This document shows positions 17,473 through 26,753 of a stretch of 64,000 bases of DNA, piece by piece. Where the stretch lies: contig CAZDVQ010000013.1 of the NCBI GenBank assembly GCA_964508975.1, positions 25,251 to 89,250 on the forward strand, in the 5' to 3' direction. Position 1 is the first letter of the stretch. Every line of letters starts with the position of its first letter. The DNA comes from CAZDVQ01 sp964508975 (GTDB lineage: Bacteria; Bacteroidota; Bacteroidia; Chitinophagales; Saprospiraceae). The position numbers and the translations under genes were made by a program. The notes under the pieces were generated by a model that saw only the letters and a program-made list of their open reading frames with translations, ran no database searches and was not told the DNA's origin.

Positions 17473-18294
17473 ATGCCAGTTAAAAAGTATAATCCAGTAA
17501 CCCCAGGTTTACGTCAACGCGTAGGTAACGCCTATGCTGAGTTGACTACCGACAAACCTGAAAAAAGCCTAACCGTTGGTATCAAATCAACCGGTGGTAG
17601 GAACAATGTGGGTAGGATGACCGTTCGCTACCGCGGCGGTGGTCACAAACGTAAATACCGTATCATCGACTTCAAGCGCGATAAAGATGGTGTTCCTGCA
17701 GTAGTTAAGACCGTTGAATACGATCCAAACCGTACAGCATTCATTTCATTAGTTGAATATGCTGATGGCGAAAAACGTTACATCTTGGCTCCTCTTGGAA
17801 TTACCGTTGGCCAAACGATTGAGTCGGGAAAGAATATTGCACCTAACGTAGGTAATTCAATGTTCTTGTCAGAAATTCCAATCGGTACAACAATTCACGC
17901 CATTGAGTTACAACCAGGTAAAGGTGCTTCTATGGCACGTAGTGCTGGTACTTCAGCTCAACTTGTAGGTCGTGAAGGAAAGTATGCCATTATCAAATTG
18001 CCTTCAGGCGAGATGCGTAGAGTTTTGATGACTTGTAAGGCTACTATCGGTACTACTTCAAATCCCGATCACGGATTACAAGTACTTGGTAAAGCTGGTC
18101 GCAAACGTTGGTTAGGTCGCCGTCCTCATAACCGTGGTGTTTCTATGAACCCCGTGGATCACCCAATGGGTGGTGGTGAAGGCCGTTCATCTGGTGGTCA
18201 CCCACGTTCTAGAACTGGTAAACCAGCTAAAGGTGCTAAAACTCGTGATACGAACAAGCCATCTACAAAGCTTATCATTTCTCGTAGGAAATAA
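17473..18294 (+). CDS. rplB: 50S ribosomal protein L2
   Basis: This 273-residue protein includes the SH3-like and OB domains. The C-terminal loop NPVDHPMGGGEGRSSGGHPR contains the histidine near the peptidyl-transferase centre. It is required for subunit association and peptide-bond formation. It is typical in length, with no insertions. Confidence 0.97.
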   Translation: MPVKKYNPVTPGLRQRVGNAYAELTTDKPEKSLTVGIKSTGGRNNVGRMTVRYRGGGHKRKYRIIDFKRDKDGVPAVVKTVEYDPNRTAFISLVEYADGEKRYILAPLGITVGQTIESGKNIAPNVGNSMFLSEIPIGTTIHAIELQPGKGASMARSAGTSAQLVGREGKYAIIKLPSGEMRRVLMTCKATIGTTSNPDHGLQVLGKAGRKRWLGRRPHNRGVSMNPVDHPMGGGEGRSSGGHPRSRTGKPAKGAKTRDTNKPSTKLIISRRK

Positions 18295-18320
18295 CTTTTT
18301 AATTATTAAAGGTAATCGCA

Positions 18321-18590
18321 ATGCCGCGTTCACTAAAGAAAGGACCATACGTGTTCTATAAATTGCTAGAGAAAGTCGAAAAGGCTAAGTCAAGCAACAA
18401 AAAACAAGTTATCAAAACTTGGTCTAGGTCATCAATGATTATTCCTGACTTCGTTGGGGAAACTATTGCTGTTCACAACGGTAAAACGTTTGTACCAGTT
18501 TTCGTTACTGAAAACATGGTTGGACACAAACTGGGCGAATTCGCCCCCACCCGTAACTTCCGTGGTCACGGTGGTAAGAAGAAAAAATAA
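18321..18590 (+). CDS. rpsS: 30S ribosomal protein S19
   Basis: This 89-residue protein begins MPRSLKKGPYVFYKLLEKVE and has SMIIPDFVGETIAVHNGK and KLGEFAPTRNFRGHGGKKKK, which bind the 16S head with S13. Confidence 0.97.
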   Translation: MPRSLKKGPYVFYKLLEKVEKAKSSNKKQVIKTWSRSSMIIPDFVGETIAVHNGKTFVPVFVTENMVGHKLGEFAPTRNFRGHGGKKKK

Positions 18591-18641
18591 TCGCTTGATT
18601 AAATCGGCATCATTCGCCCAGTAAAATTCTTAGGATTACTC

Positions 18642-19007
18642 ATGGAAGCAGTAGCCAAATTTAAAAATTGTCCGGTAGCACCACGCAAAATGCGCATGGT
18701 AGCGGATGTTATTCGTGGAATGGACGTTGAAAAGGCGCTCAATACACTTAAGTACACCAGAAAAGAAGGTGCATTATGGTTAGATAAAGTTTTGACTTCG
18801 GCAGTTGCAAACTGGTCGGTTAAAGCAGAGTCAGAACCTGATGAGCATGAACTCTTTATCAAAGAGGTTCGTATCGACCAAGGCGTAACGCTTAAGCGCT
18901 TCCGCCCTGCTCCACACGGACGGGCTCACCGAATTCGTAAACGTACTAATCACATTGTGGTTATCGTTGAGAATCGTGTTGCGCTTGCAACAGAAAATGC
19001 AGAATAA
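18642..19007 (+). CDS. rplV: 50S ribosomal protein L22
   Basis: This 121-residue protein begins MEAVAKFKNCPVAPRKMRMV. The beta-hairpin segment KRFRPAPHGRAHRIRKRTNH lines the exit tunnel, the usual site of macrolide-resistance changes. No unusual insertion is seen. Confidence 0.96.
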   Translation: MEAVAKFKNCPVAPRKMRMVADVIRGMDVEKALNTLKYTRKEGALWLDKVLTSAVANWSVKAESEPDEHELFIKEVRIDQGVTLKRFRPAPHGRAHRIRKRTNHIVVIVENRVALATENAE

Positions 19008-19033
19008 TTTAAACTATTTCTAATTCCTTAATA

Positions 19034-19852
19034 ATGGGACAAAAGACTAACCCAATTGGTAATCGTCTTGGTATCATCCGCGGATGGGACTCAAACTGGT
19101 TTGCCACTAAAAGAGACTTCGGTCGTAATGTGGTTGAAGACGAGAAAATTCGCCAGTACCTTAAAGCTCGTATTGAGAAAGGTGGTATTGCACGTGTTGT
19201 GATTGAACGTACCCTCAAAAGGATTACGGTTACAATCCACACTTCTCGCCCAGGTATCATCATCGGTAAAGGTGGCCAAGAAGTAGATCGCATCCGTGAG
19301 GAACTTCGTAAAATCACCAACAAAGATGTTCAAATAAACATCATTGAAATCCGCAAACCGGAGCTTGATGCGAATATCGTTGGTGAGACAATTGCAAAAC
19401 AGATTGAAGCTCGTATCAACTACCGTCGTGCTATCAAAATGTCTATTCAGTCTACTATTCGTACTGGTGCAGAAGGTATTAAAATCCGCGTATCTGGTCG
19501 TTTAGCAGGATCTGAAATGGCACGTACTGAAGAGTACAAGCACGGTCGTACACCATTGCATACTTTCCGCTCTGATATCGACTATGCACTTGTTGAAGCA
19601 CAAACTGTATATGGTATCATTGGTATCAAGGTTTGGATTTGCAAAGGCGAAGTTTACGGCAAACGTGATTTGTCTCCAAACTTAGGCGTTAAAAAAGAAA
19701 TTCGCAGTGGCACAGGCACCGGTAATACTGGTGGCAACCAAGGCGGGACTGATGACAAACGTCGTGGTGGTGGAAACAATAAAGGTCGCGGTGGAAACAA
19801 AGATCGCGCTGGTTCTGGTAACCGCCGAGGTGGAAACAACAACAAGCGATAA
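19034..19852 (+). CDS. rpsC: 30S ribosomal protein S3 with glycine-rich tail
   Basis: This 272-residue protein has a KH domain with SRPGIIIGKGGQEVDRIREE and the C-terminal S3 domain (GRLAGSEMARTEEYKHGRTP). The last ~45 residues form a Gly/Asn/Arg-rich extension (KGRGGNKDRAGSGNRRGG), making it longer than the 233-residue Escherichia coli protein. The tail would lie at the mRNA entry side. An unusually long 151-base gap follows before rplP. Confidence 0.96.
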   Translation: MGQKTNPIGNRLGIIRGWDSNWFATKRDFGRNVVEDEKIRQYLKARIEKGGIARVVIERTLKRITVTIHTSRPGIIIGKGGQEVDRIREELRKITNKDVQINIIEIRKPELDANIVGETIAKQIEARINYRRAIKMSIQSTIRTGAEGIKIRVSGRLAGSEMARTEEYKHGRTPLHTFRSDIDYALVEAQTVYGIIGIKVWICKGEVYGKRDLSPNLGVKKEIRSGTGTGNTGGNQGGTDDKRRGGGNNKGRGGNKDRAGSGNRRGGNNNKR

Positions 19853-19891
19853 TTTTTATTGCAATACCTTAGATTATTTGAAAAAGTCTTG

Positions 19892-19899
19892 TACCTTTG
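19892..19899 (+). promoter_or_regulatory. Candidate internal promoter before rplP
   Basis: TACCTTTG lies in the 151-base rpsC-rplP gap, far wider than the 20-50 base gaps around it. TTTG at 19877-19880 is too close (11 bases) to be a normal -33 box. It may provide extra transcription of rplP onward. Confidence 0.38.
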
Positions 19900-20003
19900 C
19901 AGGGCTTTTTTCGCAACCTCTTGTGCATTGTTTGCTATAATGTTGCTAATTAACTGAAATACAATAACTTATACCCAGATTTTCTGGATTAATAAATTAA
20001 GTC

Positions 20004-20423
20004 ATGCTGCAACCGAAAAGAACACGGTATCGCAAACAGCAAAAGGGACGCGTTAAGGGTAATGCGTCTCGCGGTACAACAGTAGATTTTGGGTCTTTTG
20101 GCCTAAAGGCACTAGAATCTGCCTGGATCACTAGTCGCCAGATTGAATCTGCGCGTATTGCTATGACCCGTTACATGAAACGTGAGGGTAAAGTATGGAT
20201 TCGCATATTCCCAGATAAACCAATCACTTCTAAACCGCTTGAGGTAAGGATGGGTAAAGGTAAAGGTGCGCTTTCTCATTACGTAGCAGTGCTACACCCT
20301 GGCAGAATTATGTTTGAACTTGATGGTGTTCCTCGTGAGGTTGCTGAAGAGGCACTACGTTTGGCAGCGCAAAAACTTCCAGTTTTGACAAAAATTGTCA
20401 CAAGACCTGATTACGTAGATTAA
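20004..20423 (+). CDS. rplP: 50S ribosomal protein L16
   Basis: This 139-residue protein begins MLQPKRTRYRKQQKGRVKGN, with WITSRQIESARIAMTRYMKR and FPDKPITSKPLEVRMGKGKG. It contacts the A-site tRNA elbow on the 50S subunit. It opens a downstream block after a wide gap that may hold its own promoter. Confidence 0.96.
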   Translation: MLQPKRTRYRKQQKGRVKGNASRGTTVDFGSFGLKALESAWITSRQIESARIAMTRYMKREGKVWIRIFPDKPITSKPLEVRMGKGKGALSHYVAVLHPGRIMFELDGVPREVAEEALRLAAQKLPVLTKIVTRPDYVD

Positions 20424-20449
20424 TTCATTAAAGTTAATATAAGACGTCC

Positions 20450-20707
20450 ATGCAAAAGTTAGACGTAAAGTCAATGTCAGTAGAGGCTCTACAGGCCGAG
20501 CTTGAAAAAATTCAAGCATCTCTGGTTGACATGAAATTCTCCCATGCGGTTACACCCATGGAAAATCCTACTGTGTTGGGTGCTGCTCGCAAAGAAGTAG
20601 CTCGAATTCTTACTGAATTGCGTGCCCGTGAGCTAGTAGAGCTTGAAGCAGCAGGTAAACTTCCTGCTCGCGATCGAATCGTAGCTCGCAGGAGAAGAGG
20701 TCAATAA
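20450..20707 (+). CDS. rpmC: 50S ribosomal protein L29
   Basis: This 85-residue protein is longer than the usual 60-70, with a C-terminal extension ending ARDRIVARRRRGQ. Core helices ALQAELEKIQASLVDMKFSH and ARKEVARILTELRAREL fit the family. It lies beside L23 at the tunnel exit. Confidence 0.92.
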   Translation: MQKLDVKSMSVEALQAELEKIQASLVDMKFSHAVTPMENPTVLGAARKEVARILTELRARELVELEAAGKLPARDRIVARRRRGQ

Positions 20708-20740
20708 TTCTATTACTAACATTATACATCAGGTTCCATT

Positions 20741-21004
20741 ATGGAAACGATACAAAGAAAGTTAAGAAAGACCCGTCAGGGTGTTGTGACAAGCAACAAG
20801 ATGGACAAAACTGTTGTAGTAGCAGTTGTGCGTCGCTTGAAGCACCCTATGTATGGGAAATTCGTTAAACACACTAAGAAATTCATGGCTCATGACGAAA
20901 ATAACGATTGCAACATCGGTGATGTTGTAAAAATTATGGAGACTCGTCCTCTAAGCCGCAATAAACGTTGGCGATTGCTTGAAATCGTAGAACGCGCTAA
21001 ATAA
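20741..21004 (+). CDS. rpsQ: 30S ribosomal protein S17
   Basis: This 87-residue OB-fold protein has RQGVVTSNKMDKTVVVAVVR and GDVVKIMETRPLSRNKRWRL as direct family signatures. It is a primary 16S rRNA binder in the body of the small subunit. Confidence 0.96.
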   Translation: METIQRKLRKTRQGVVTSNKMDKTVVVAVVRRLKHPMYGKFVKHTKKFMAHDENNDCNIGDVVKIMETRPLSRNKRWRLLEIVERAK

Positions 21005-21050
21005 CTTTTGATCAACCGGTTAACCCCGGGATACTAAAAAGATCTGAACA

Positions 21051-21416
21051 ATGATCCAGCAGGAAAGCCGACTGAAAGTAGCCGATAACAGCGGCGGAAA
21101 AGAAGTTTTATGCATTAAGGTGTTGGGTGGTACCCGTCGCCGTTACGCCTCTGTAGGCGACATCATCGTTGTAACCGTTAAAGATGCCTCTCCTGGAGGT
21201 ATCAAAAAGGGTACAGTAACTAAAGCAGTTGTAGTAAGAACTAAGAAGGCTTTGCGTCGCAAAGATGGTACTTACATTCGCTTCGATGACAATGCATGTG
21301 TTCTACTCAATGCCTCTTTTGAGCCACGTGGAACTCGTATTTTTGGTCCAGTAGCACGCGAGCTTCGCGAGAAGGACTTTATGAAAATTGTATCATTAGC
21401 CCCTGAAGTACTATAA
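21051..21416 (+). CDS. rplN: 50S ribosomal protein L14
   Basis: This 121-residue protein begins MIQQESRLKVADNSGGKEVL and shows GTRIFGPVARELREKDFMKI. It forms intersubunit bridge B8 and is the site to which the silencing factor RsfS binds in other bacteria. Confidence 0.97.
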   Translation: MIQQESRLKVADNSGGKEVLCIKVLGGTRRRYASVGDIIVVTVKDASPGGIKKGTVTKAVVVRTKKALRRKDGTYIRFDDNACVLLNASFEPRGTRIFGPVARELREKDFMKIVSLAPEVL

Positions 21417-21421
21417 TAGTC

Positions 21422-21757
21422 ATGGCAAAGGAACGTTTCCAACCCAAATTGCACGTAAAACAAGGTGATACCGTGAAAGTAATTTCAGGTGATTACAAAG
21501 GCACTGTCGGCAAAGTCGAGCAAGTGTTTCCCAACGAAAATCGTGCTATCGTTGAAGGTGTGAATACTGCGAAAAAGCATATGAAACCTACCGCTAATAA
21601 TCCTGGCGGCATTGTTGAAAAGCTTCTTCCTATTCATGTGTCTAACTTGATGTTGTTTGATTCGAAAACAAACAAAACCTTCAAAGTTGGCCGTCGTAAA
21701 CTCGAAAACGGCAAGTCTGTCCGTTATTCTAAATCATCAAATGAAGTAATTGACTAA
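21422..21757 (+). CDS. rplX: 50S ribosomal protein L24
   Basis: This 111-residue KOW-motif protein contains VKQGDTVKVISGDYKGTVGK and PTANNPGGIVEKLLPIHVSN. It is an early assembly protein of the 50S subunit. Its stop overlaps the rplE start by one base (TAATG), so the two are coupled. Confidence 0.96.
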   Translation: MAKERFQPKLHVKQGDTVKVISGDYKGTVGKVEQVFPNENRAIVEGVNTAKKHMKPTANNPGGIVEKLLPIHVSNLMLFDSKTNKTFKVGRRKLENGKSVRYSKSSNEVID

Positions 21758-22332
21758 TGGGAAATTATATTCCACGTCTGAAAACGCACTACCGCGAAGT
21801 TGTAGTGCCGAAGCTCATGGAGCAGTTCCAGTATAAAAACATCATGGAAGTTCCAAAGCTCTTGAAGGTTTCTATCAACCAAGGTGTTGGTGTAGCTACT
21901 TCTGATAAGAAGCTTATCGACGTTAGCATTGATGAATTGGCTTTAATCACTGGTCAGAAGCCAGTTTCAACTAAAGCTAAAAATTCAATCTCTAACTTCA
22001 AACTTCGTGAAGGTATGCCTATTGGCGTAAAAGTTACCTTGAGGGATGTAAAAATGTACGAGTTTGTTGACCGTTTGGTTTCTGTAGCTCTTCCTCGCGT
22101 GAGGGACTTCCGCGGTATTAACGATAAAAGCTTTGACGGTCGTGGTAACTATACCATGGGCATCACAGAGCAAATTATTTTCCCAGAGATCAATCTCGAG
22201 AAAATTAATCGTATCCAAGGTATGGACGTTACCTTCGTGACTTCAGCTAAAACCGACGCAGAAGCATTAGCATTGCTAAAAGCATTGGGCTTACCATTCA
22301 AAAATCAGAATCCTCAAAACAACGGACAATAA
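21757..22332 (+). CDS. rplE: 50S ribosomal protein L5
   Basis: This 191-residue protein contains KVSINQGVGVATSDKKLIDV, RDFRGINDKSFDGRGNYTMG and a C-terminal FKNQNPQNNGQ tail. It binds 5S rRNA in the central protuberance with L18. It is linked by one-base TAATG overlaps to both rplX and rpsN. Confidence 0.96.
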   Translation: MGNYIPRLKTHYREVVVPKLMEQFQYKNIMEVPKLLKVSINQGVGVATSDKKLIDVSIDELALITGQKPVSTKAKNSISNFKLREGMPIGVKVTLRDVKMYEFVDRLVSVALPRVRDFRGINDKSFDGRGNYTMGITEQIIFPEINLEKINRIQGMDVTFVTSAKTDAEALALLKALGLPFKNQNPQNNGQ

Positions 22333-22601
22333 TGGCTAAGAAATCATTAATCGCTCGTGAACGTAAACGCGAGCGCCTCGTAGCAAAGTATGCAGATCTT
22401 CGCGCTGAATTAAAAGCAGCTGGAGACTATGATGCCATGGACAAATTACCTCGTAATTCATCGCCTAAAAGATTGCACAATCGTTGTAATTTGACTGGAA
22501 GACCAAAAGGTTACATCCGCTACTTCGGTATTTGCAGGGTTAAATTCCGCGACCTAGCACTAGATGGTAAAATCCCTGGTGTTCGTAAAGCAAGCTGGTA
22601 A
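22332..22601 (+). CDS. rpsN: 30S ribosomal protein S14, long zinc-less form
   Basis: This 89-residue protein begins MAKKSLIARERKRERLVAKY and has HNRCNLTGRPKGYIRYFGIC. The paired CxxC zinc motifs of the short form are absent; this is the longer zinc-independent type. It binds the 16S head near S3 and S10. A 97-base gap follows before rpsH. Confidence 0.95.
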   Translation: MAKKSLIARERKRERLVAKYADLRAELKAAGDYDAMDKLPRNSSPKRLHNRCNLTGRPKGYIRYFGICRVKFRDLALDGKIPGVRKASW

Positions 22602-22698
22602 TTCATGTCAATGTAACCTCGGTTACTTGATATTTTAATCATATTCATTAATTAGGTAGTAAATCTCTTACGATAATGCTACCGGTTAAAACCATTTT

Positions 22699-23103
22699 AT
22701 GGCAGTTACAGATCCAATAGCAGACTTTTTGACCCGCATTAGGAATGCCCAGATGGCCGGTCACAGGATTGTAGAAATTCCTGCATCCAATTTGAAAAAA
22801 CGTATGACTGAAATCCTTTATGATCAGGGTTTTATTCTTAAATACGTTTTCGAAGAATCTGAAAACCCTCAAGGCGTAATCAAAATCGCTTTGAAGTACG
22901 ACAAAGAAACACGTCAACCGATTATTCGTAAAATGCAACGTGTAAGTCGTCCTGGTTTAAGGAAGTTTTCAAAATCAACTGATATTCCACGCGTTATTAA
23001 CGGTTTGGGTATCGCTATTCTCTCAACGTCAAAAGGCGTTATTACCGACAAAAAAGCTCGTGAGCTTAATGTTGGTGGTGAAGTGCTTTGCTACATTTAC
23101 TAA
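22699..23103 (+). CDS. rpsH: 30S ribosomal protein S8
   Basis: This 134-residue protein starts MAVTDPIADFLTRIRNAQMA and has GLGIAILSTSKGVITDKKAR near the end, both S8 hallmarks. In Escherichia coli S8 is the spc-operon repressor acting near L5; no such target is evident here by eye. Confidence 0.97.
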   Translation: MAVTDPIADFLTRIRNAQMAGHRIVEIPASNLKKRMTEILYDQGFILKYVFEESENPQGVIKIALKYDKETRQPIIRKMQRVSRPGLRKFSKSTDIPRVINGLGIAILSTSKGVITDKKARELNVGGEVLCYIY

Positions 23104-23123
23104 ACCTTAAAATTCATATCGAA

Positions 23124-23690
23124 ATGTCTAGGATTGGAAAATCTCCTATCGGTTTACCCAAAGGTGTTGAAGTTAAGGTTAGTGACAAAGGACTCGTATC
23201 TGTCAAAGGCCCAAAAGGTGAACTACGTCAACAGATTGTTGACCCCGCTATACAAGTTTCTATTGAGGACGGTGAACTCGTTCTTACAAGAGCTACTGAG
23301 CAAAAACGCCATAAAGCATTACACGGTCTTTATCGCTCATTGATCAATAATATGGTTACTGGTGTTTCTGAAGGTTATACTTTGGAACTTGAATTGCATG
23401 GTGTTGGTTACAGGGCTTCAAACCGTGGCCAATTACTTGAAATTCAAACTGGTTATTCTCACCCGATTATGTTTGTTCTTCCAAACGAAATTGTTTTGGA
23501 AACCAAGTCGGAGAAGGGTATGCAACCAACCATCATCCTGACCGGGTCTGATAAACAACTTATTGGTCAAGTGGCGGCAAAAATCAAAGCCTTCCGTAAA
23601 ACCGAGCCATACAAAGGCAAAGGTATTCGCTTCAAAGGTGAAGAAGTACGCCGTAAAGCTGGTAAAACAGCCGGTAAAGGTAAAAAGTAA
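23124..23690 (+). CDS. rplF: 50S ribosomal protein L6
   Basis: This 188-residue protein starts MSRIGKSPIGLPKGVEVKVS. The two repeated domains and TEPYKGKGIRFKGEEVRRKA are characteristic. The ATG at 23124 is selected because an earlier in-frame start (23088) would overlap rpsH and adds residues foreign to the family. Confidence 0.96.
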   Translation: MSRIGKSPIGLPKGVEVKVSDKGLVSVKGPKGELRQQIVDPAIQVSIEDGELVLTRATEQKRHKALHGLYRSLINNMVTGVSEGYTLELELHGVGYRASNRGQLLEIQTGYSHPIMFVLPNEIVLETKSEKGMQPTIILTGSDKQLIGQVAAKIKAFRKTEPYKGKGIRFKGEEVRRKAGKTAGKGKK

Positions 23691-23755
23691 GATAATTGAA
23701 TTATTTTATTCTTCAGGCTTCTGGTCGGAATCAGTAGCTTAAAATTCAAATTAAA

Positions 23756-24103
23756 ATGTCAAATTCTAAAATAAGCCGTCGTCAGAAAATTCGTTTTCGT
23801 ATCCGTGCTAAAATTAAAGGAACTGCTGTTCGCCCTCGCTTAGCAGTCTACCGTAGTAACACCCAGATTTATGCTCAGGTTATTGATGACTTGAAAGGAC
23901 ATACAATCTGTGCTGCATCATCTAAAGAAACAGATGCAAAAGGCAATAAAGTAGAATTATCTGCCCTGGTAGGTAAATTGGTCGCTGAAAGGGCCAAAGC
24001 TGCTGGTGTTGACAAGGTAGTTTTTGACCGTGGTGGTTATTTGTATCATGGCCGTGTGAAAGCACTTGCTGATGGTGCACGTGAAGCTGGTCTTAATTTC
24101 TAA
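23756..24103 (+). CDS. rplR: 50S ribosomal protein L18
   Basis: This 115-residue 5S rRNA-binding protein has IRAKIKGTAVRPRLAVYRSN and FDRGGYLYHGRVKALADGAR. It is standard length, with no extension. Confidence 0.96.
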   Translation: MSNSKISRRQKIRFRIRAKIKGTAVRPRLAVYRSNTQIYAQVIDDLKGHTICAASSKETDAKGNKVELSALVGKLVAERAKAAGVDKVVFDRGGYLYHGRVKALADGAREAGLNF

Positions 24104-24133
24104 TCATTTCGGATTCTCTTAATCTTCATATCA

Positions 24134-24652
24134 ATGAGTAAGCAACCTGTTGTTCGTGTCAAAGCTGGCGAAAGCGAACTTAAAGAAAAAATGGTAGCAC
24201 TTAACCGTGTTGCTAAGGTTACCAAAGGTGGTCGTACTTTTAGTTTCTCTGCTATCATGGTAGTGGGTGACGGTAATGGTACAGTTGGCCAAGGCTTAGG
24301 TAAAGCACGTGATGTATCGGAAGCAATCGCTAAGGCTGTCGAAGATGCCAAAAAAAATATGATTAAAGTCCCTGTACATAAAGGTACTATTCCTCACGAG
24401 CAAGTTGGTAAGTTTGGCGCTGGCCGAGTTTTGTTGAAGCCTGCTTCTGATGGTACCGGTGTAATTGCAGGTGGTGCTATGCGTGCTGTGCTTGACATGG
24501 CAGGCGTTCACAACGTATTAGCTAAATCTATGGGAAGCTCTAACCCACACAACGTGATTAAAGCAACTATCGACGCTTTGGCTCGTTTACGCTCTCCTCA
24601 AGATGTTGCCCGTAATCGTGGTATCTCTTTGGATAAAGTGTTTAATGGTTAA
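24134..24652 (+). CDS. rpsE: 30S ribosomal protein S5
   Basis: This 172-residue protein has a double-stranded RNA-binding-like N domain (KEKMVALNRVAKVTKGGRTF) followed by GVIAGGAMRAVLDMAGVHNV. It acts in decoding fidelity with S4 and S12 at the mRNA entry channel. Confidence 0.97.
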   Translation: MSKQPVVRVKAGESELKEKMVALNRVAKVTKGGRTFSFSAIMVVGDGNGTVGQGLGKARDVSEAIAKAVEDAKKNMIKVPVHKGTIPHEQVGKFGAGRVLLKPASDGTGVIAGGAMRAVLDMAGVHNVLAKSMGSSNPHNVIKATIDALARLRSPQDVARNRGISLDKVFNG

Positions 24653-24681
24653 TTTCTCTAATTCAAGTAATATTTAATACC

Positions 24682-24861
24682 ATGACAAAAGTTAGAGTAA
24701 CTCAGGTAAAAAGTCTCATCGACCGTCCGCAGCGTCAAAAAGATACTGTGATTGCCCTTGGGCTTGGTAAAATCAACCGCACTCGCGAACACGATTTAAC
24801 CCCTCAGATTAAAGGTATGATCGAAAAAGTTAAGCATTTAGTTGCGGTCGAGTACCTATAA
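24682..24861 (+). CDS. rpmD: 50S ribosomal protein L30
   Basis: This short frame of 59 residues runs from ATG at 24682 to TAA at 24861 and starts MTKVRVTQVKSLIDRPQRQK. It contains ALGLGKINRTREHD and ends VKHLVAVEYL, all diagnostic of bacterial L30. It fills the slot between rpsE and rplO exactly where L30 is expected in the spc cluster. Confidence 0.95.
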   Translation: MTKVRVTQVKSLIDRPQRQKDTVIALGLGKINRTREHDLTPQIKGMIEKVKHLVAVEYL

Positions 24862-24905
24862 CCCACTTTCAATCATTAGGCTTGTCCTTTTAATTTATAC
24901 AAGAC

Positions 24906-25355
24906 ATGAACTTACATTCTCTTACACCCGCAGTAGGAAGTAATAAATCAAGCAAGCGTATCGCTCGTGGTACTGGTTCTGGTAGAGGTGGTACTTCTAC
25001 TCGTGGTCACAAAGGTGATAAAGCACGTACTGGTCACAAACAAAAACGTCACTTTGAAGGTGGTCAAATGCCACTCCAAATGCGTTTGCCAAAACGTGGC
25101 TTCAAAAATCCTAACCGAATTGAATTCGTACCCTTCAACTTGAGCAAACTTGAAGAGATTGCTACAAAATTAGGTGTTGACACGATCAACGCTGAGGTTT
25201 TGTACGCTAACCGCTACATCAAGAAAACTGAAAGTTTTAAAGTACTAGCTTACGGTACCCTCACCAAGAAACTCAACGTTTCTGCAAATTCCTTCTCTGA
25301 ATCTGCACGTGCGGCTATCGAAGCACTAGGTGGTACCGTTACCATCATTGAATAA
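24906..25355 (+). CDS. rplO: 50S ribosomal protein L15
   Basis: This 149-residue protein starts MNLHSLTPAVGSNKSSKRIA, with the glycine-rich GRGGTSTRGHKGDKARTGHK and FEGGQMPLQMRLPKRGFKNP. It is a late 50S assembly protein directly upstream of secY. Confidence 0.96.
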   Translation: MNLHSLTPAVGSNKSSKRIARGTGSGRGGTSTRGHKGDKARTGHKQKRHFEGGQMPLQMRLPKRGFKNPNRIEFVPFNLSKLEEIATKLGVDTINAEVLYANRYIKKTESFKVLAYGTLTKKLNVSANSFSESARAAIEALGGTVTIIE

Positions 25356-25388
25356 CCTTAGCTATTTCTGCTGTCAAACTACCTTCTG

Positions 25389-26744
25389 ATGAAGCGACTG
25401 ATTCAAAAGCTTAAAGAAATTTGGAGTATTAAAGAGTTGCGTGAACGCTTACTCTTTACATTGGCATTGATTGCTATTTACCGTCTTGGTAGTTTTATTA
25501 TCTTGCCAGATATTAATCCGGATATTCTAGAACAAAAGATGAACAACTCTGGTAATCTTTTGGGATTATTGAGTGCGTTCACCGGAGGTGCTTTTAGTAA
25601 AGCATCTATTATGGCCCTCGGTATCATGCCTTATATTACTGCATCTATTATCGTGCAGTTGTTGGGCTTTGCCGTTCCATATTTTCAAAAATTACAAAAA
25701 GAAGGGGAGTCTGGTCAACGTAAGAGTAACCAAATTACAAGGATGCTCACCATTCTTATTACTGCTGTTCAGGCTTCTGCGTACCTTACTTACTTGTATC
25801 AACTCGAAGCTGTATCTGGACAGATTTCAGCATCGATGTTCTGGTTATCTAGTGTAACTATTCTTACCGCAGGTACAGTTTTCTGTATGTGGTTGGGCGA
25901 ACGTATCACAGACAAAGGCATCGGTAACGGTGTATCTCTCTTGATTATGATTGGTATAGTTGCTGACTTGCCATCTGCCTTGCAAGGGGAAATTGGCTAC
26001 CGACTAAGTAGTGCTGGTGGATTAATCATCTTCTTGCTTGAGTTAGCGTTCCTCGTTCTTGTTACTATCGCTGCAGTTGCTCTTGTACAAGCTGTTCGTA
26101 AAATTCCACTTCAGTTTGCAAGGAGTATGGCCTCTAGAGATTCTAATATCATGCCTGCACAAGGGGCACGTGATTACCTTCCTATTAAACTGAATGCTTC
26201 TGGTGTAATGCCTATCATCTTCGCTCAGGCTTTGATGTTCATTCCTGCAGCTATTGTTGGTTACGCATCAAGTTCTTCAGCCCAAACAGGTCTGTTCGGT
26301 TCTTTGATGGATAATACATCAACAGTTTACAACTTAGTATTCTTCTTGCTGATTATCATTTTCACTTACGTTTATACCGCGTTGATCGTGAATCCTCAGC
26401 AACAAGCTGAGTTCTTGAAACGTCAAAATGCTTTTGTTCCTGGCGTTAAACCTGGTGACGATACTGCTGAATTCATTGACGTAGTTACAACCAGGATTAC
26501 ATTGCCAGGTGCTATCGCCCTAGGTATCATAGCAATCTTGCCTTCATTGGCTGCAATGGTTGGTATCACTGGGCCATTCTCTCAATTCTATGGTGGTACT
26601 TCACTGCTCATTATGGTTGGGGTAATCCTAGATACTCTGGCAGTAATTGAAAATTACCTGTACATGAAGCATTACGATGGCTTAACTCAAGGTAGCCGTA
26701 TCCGCGGTCGTACTGGTCAGGATGCTATCGGTGCGTCAATGTAA
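25389..26744 (+). CDS. secY: Protein translocase subunit SecY
   Basis: This 451-residue polytopic protein has about ten membrane helices. ALGIMPYITASIIVQLLGF is the conserved TM2 region near the lateral gate. The cytoplasmic loop before TM9 includes FLKRQNAFVPGVKPGDDTAE. It forms the Sec channel with SecE and SecG; secG is at the right end of this window. Placement after rplO and before map is typical. Confidence 0.97.
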   Translation: MKRLIQKLKEIWSIKELRERLLFTLALIAIYRLGSFIILPDINPDILEQKMNNSGNLLGLLSAFTGGAFSKASIMALGIMPYITASIIVQLLGFAVPYFQKLQKEGESGQRKSNQITRMLTILITAVQASAYLTYLYQLEAVSGQISASMFWLSSVTILTAGTVFCMWLGERITDKGIGNGVSLLIMIGIVADLPSALQGEIGYRLSSAGGLIIFLLELAFLVLVTIAAVALVQAVRKIPLQFARSMASRDSNIMPAQGARDYLPIKLNASGVMPIIFAQALMFIPAAIVGYASSSSAQTGLFGSLMDNTSTVYNLVFFLLIIIFTYVYTALIVNPQQQAEFLKRQNAFVPGVKPGDDTAEFIDVVTTRITLPGAIALGIIAILPSLAAMVGITGPFSQFYGGTSLLIMVGVILDTLAVIENYLYMKHYDGLTQGSRIRGRTGQDAIGASM

Positions 26745-26753
26745 TGCTCTACC

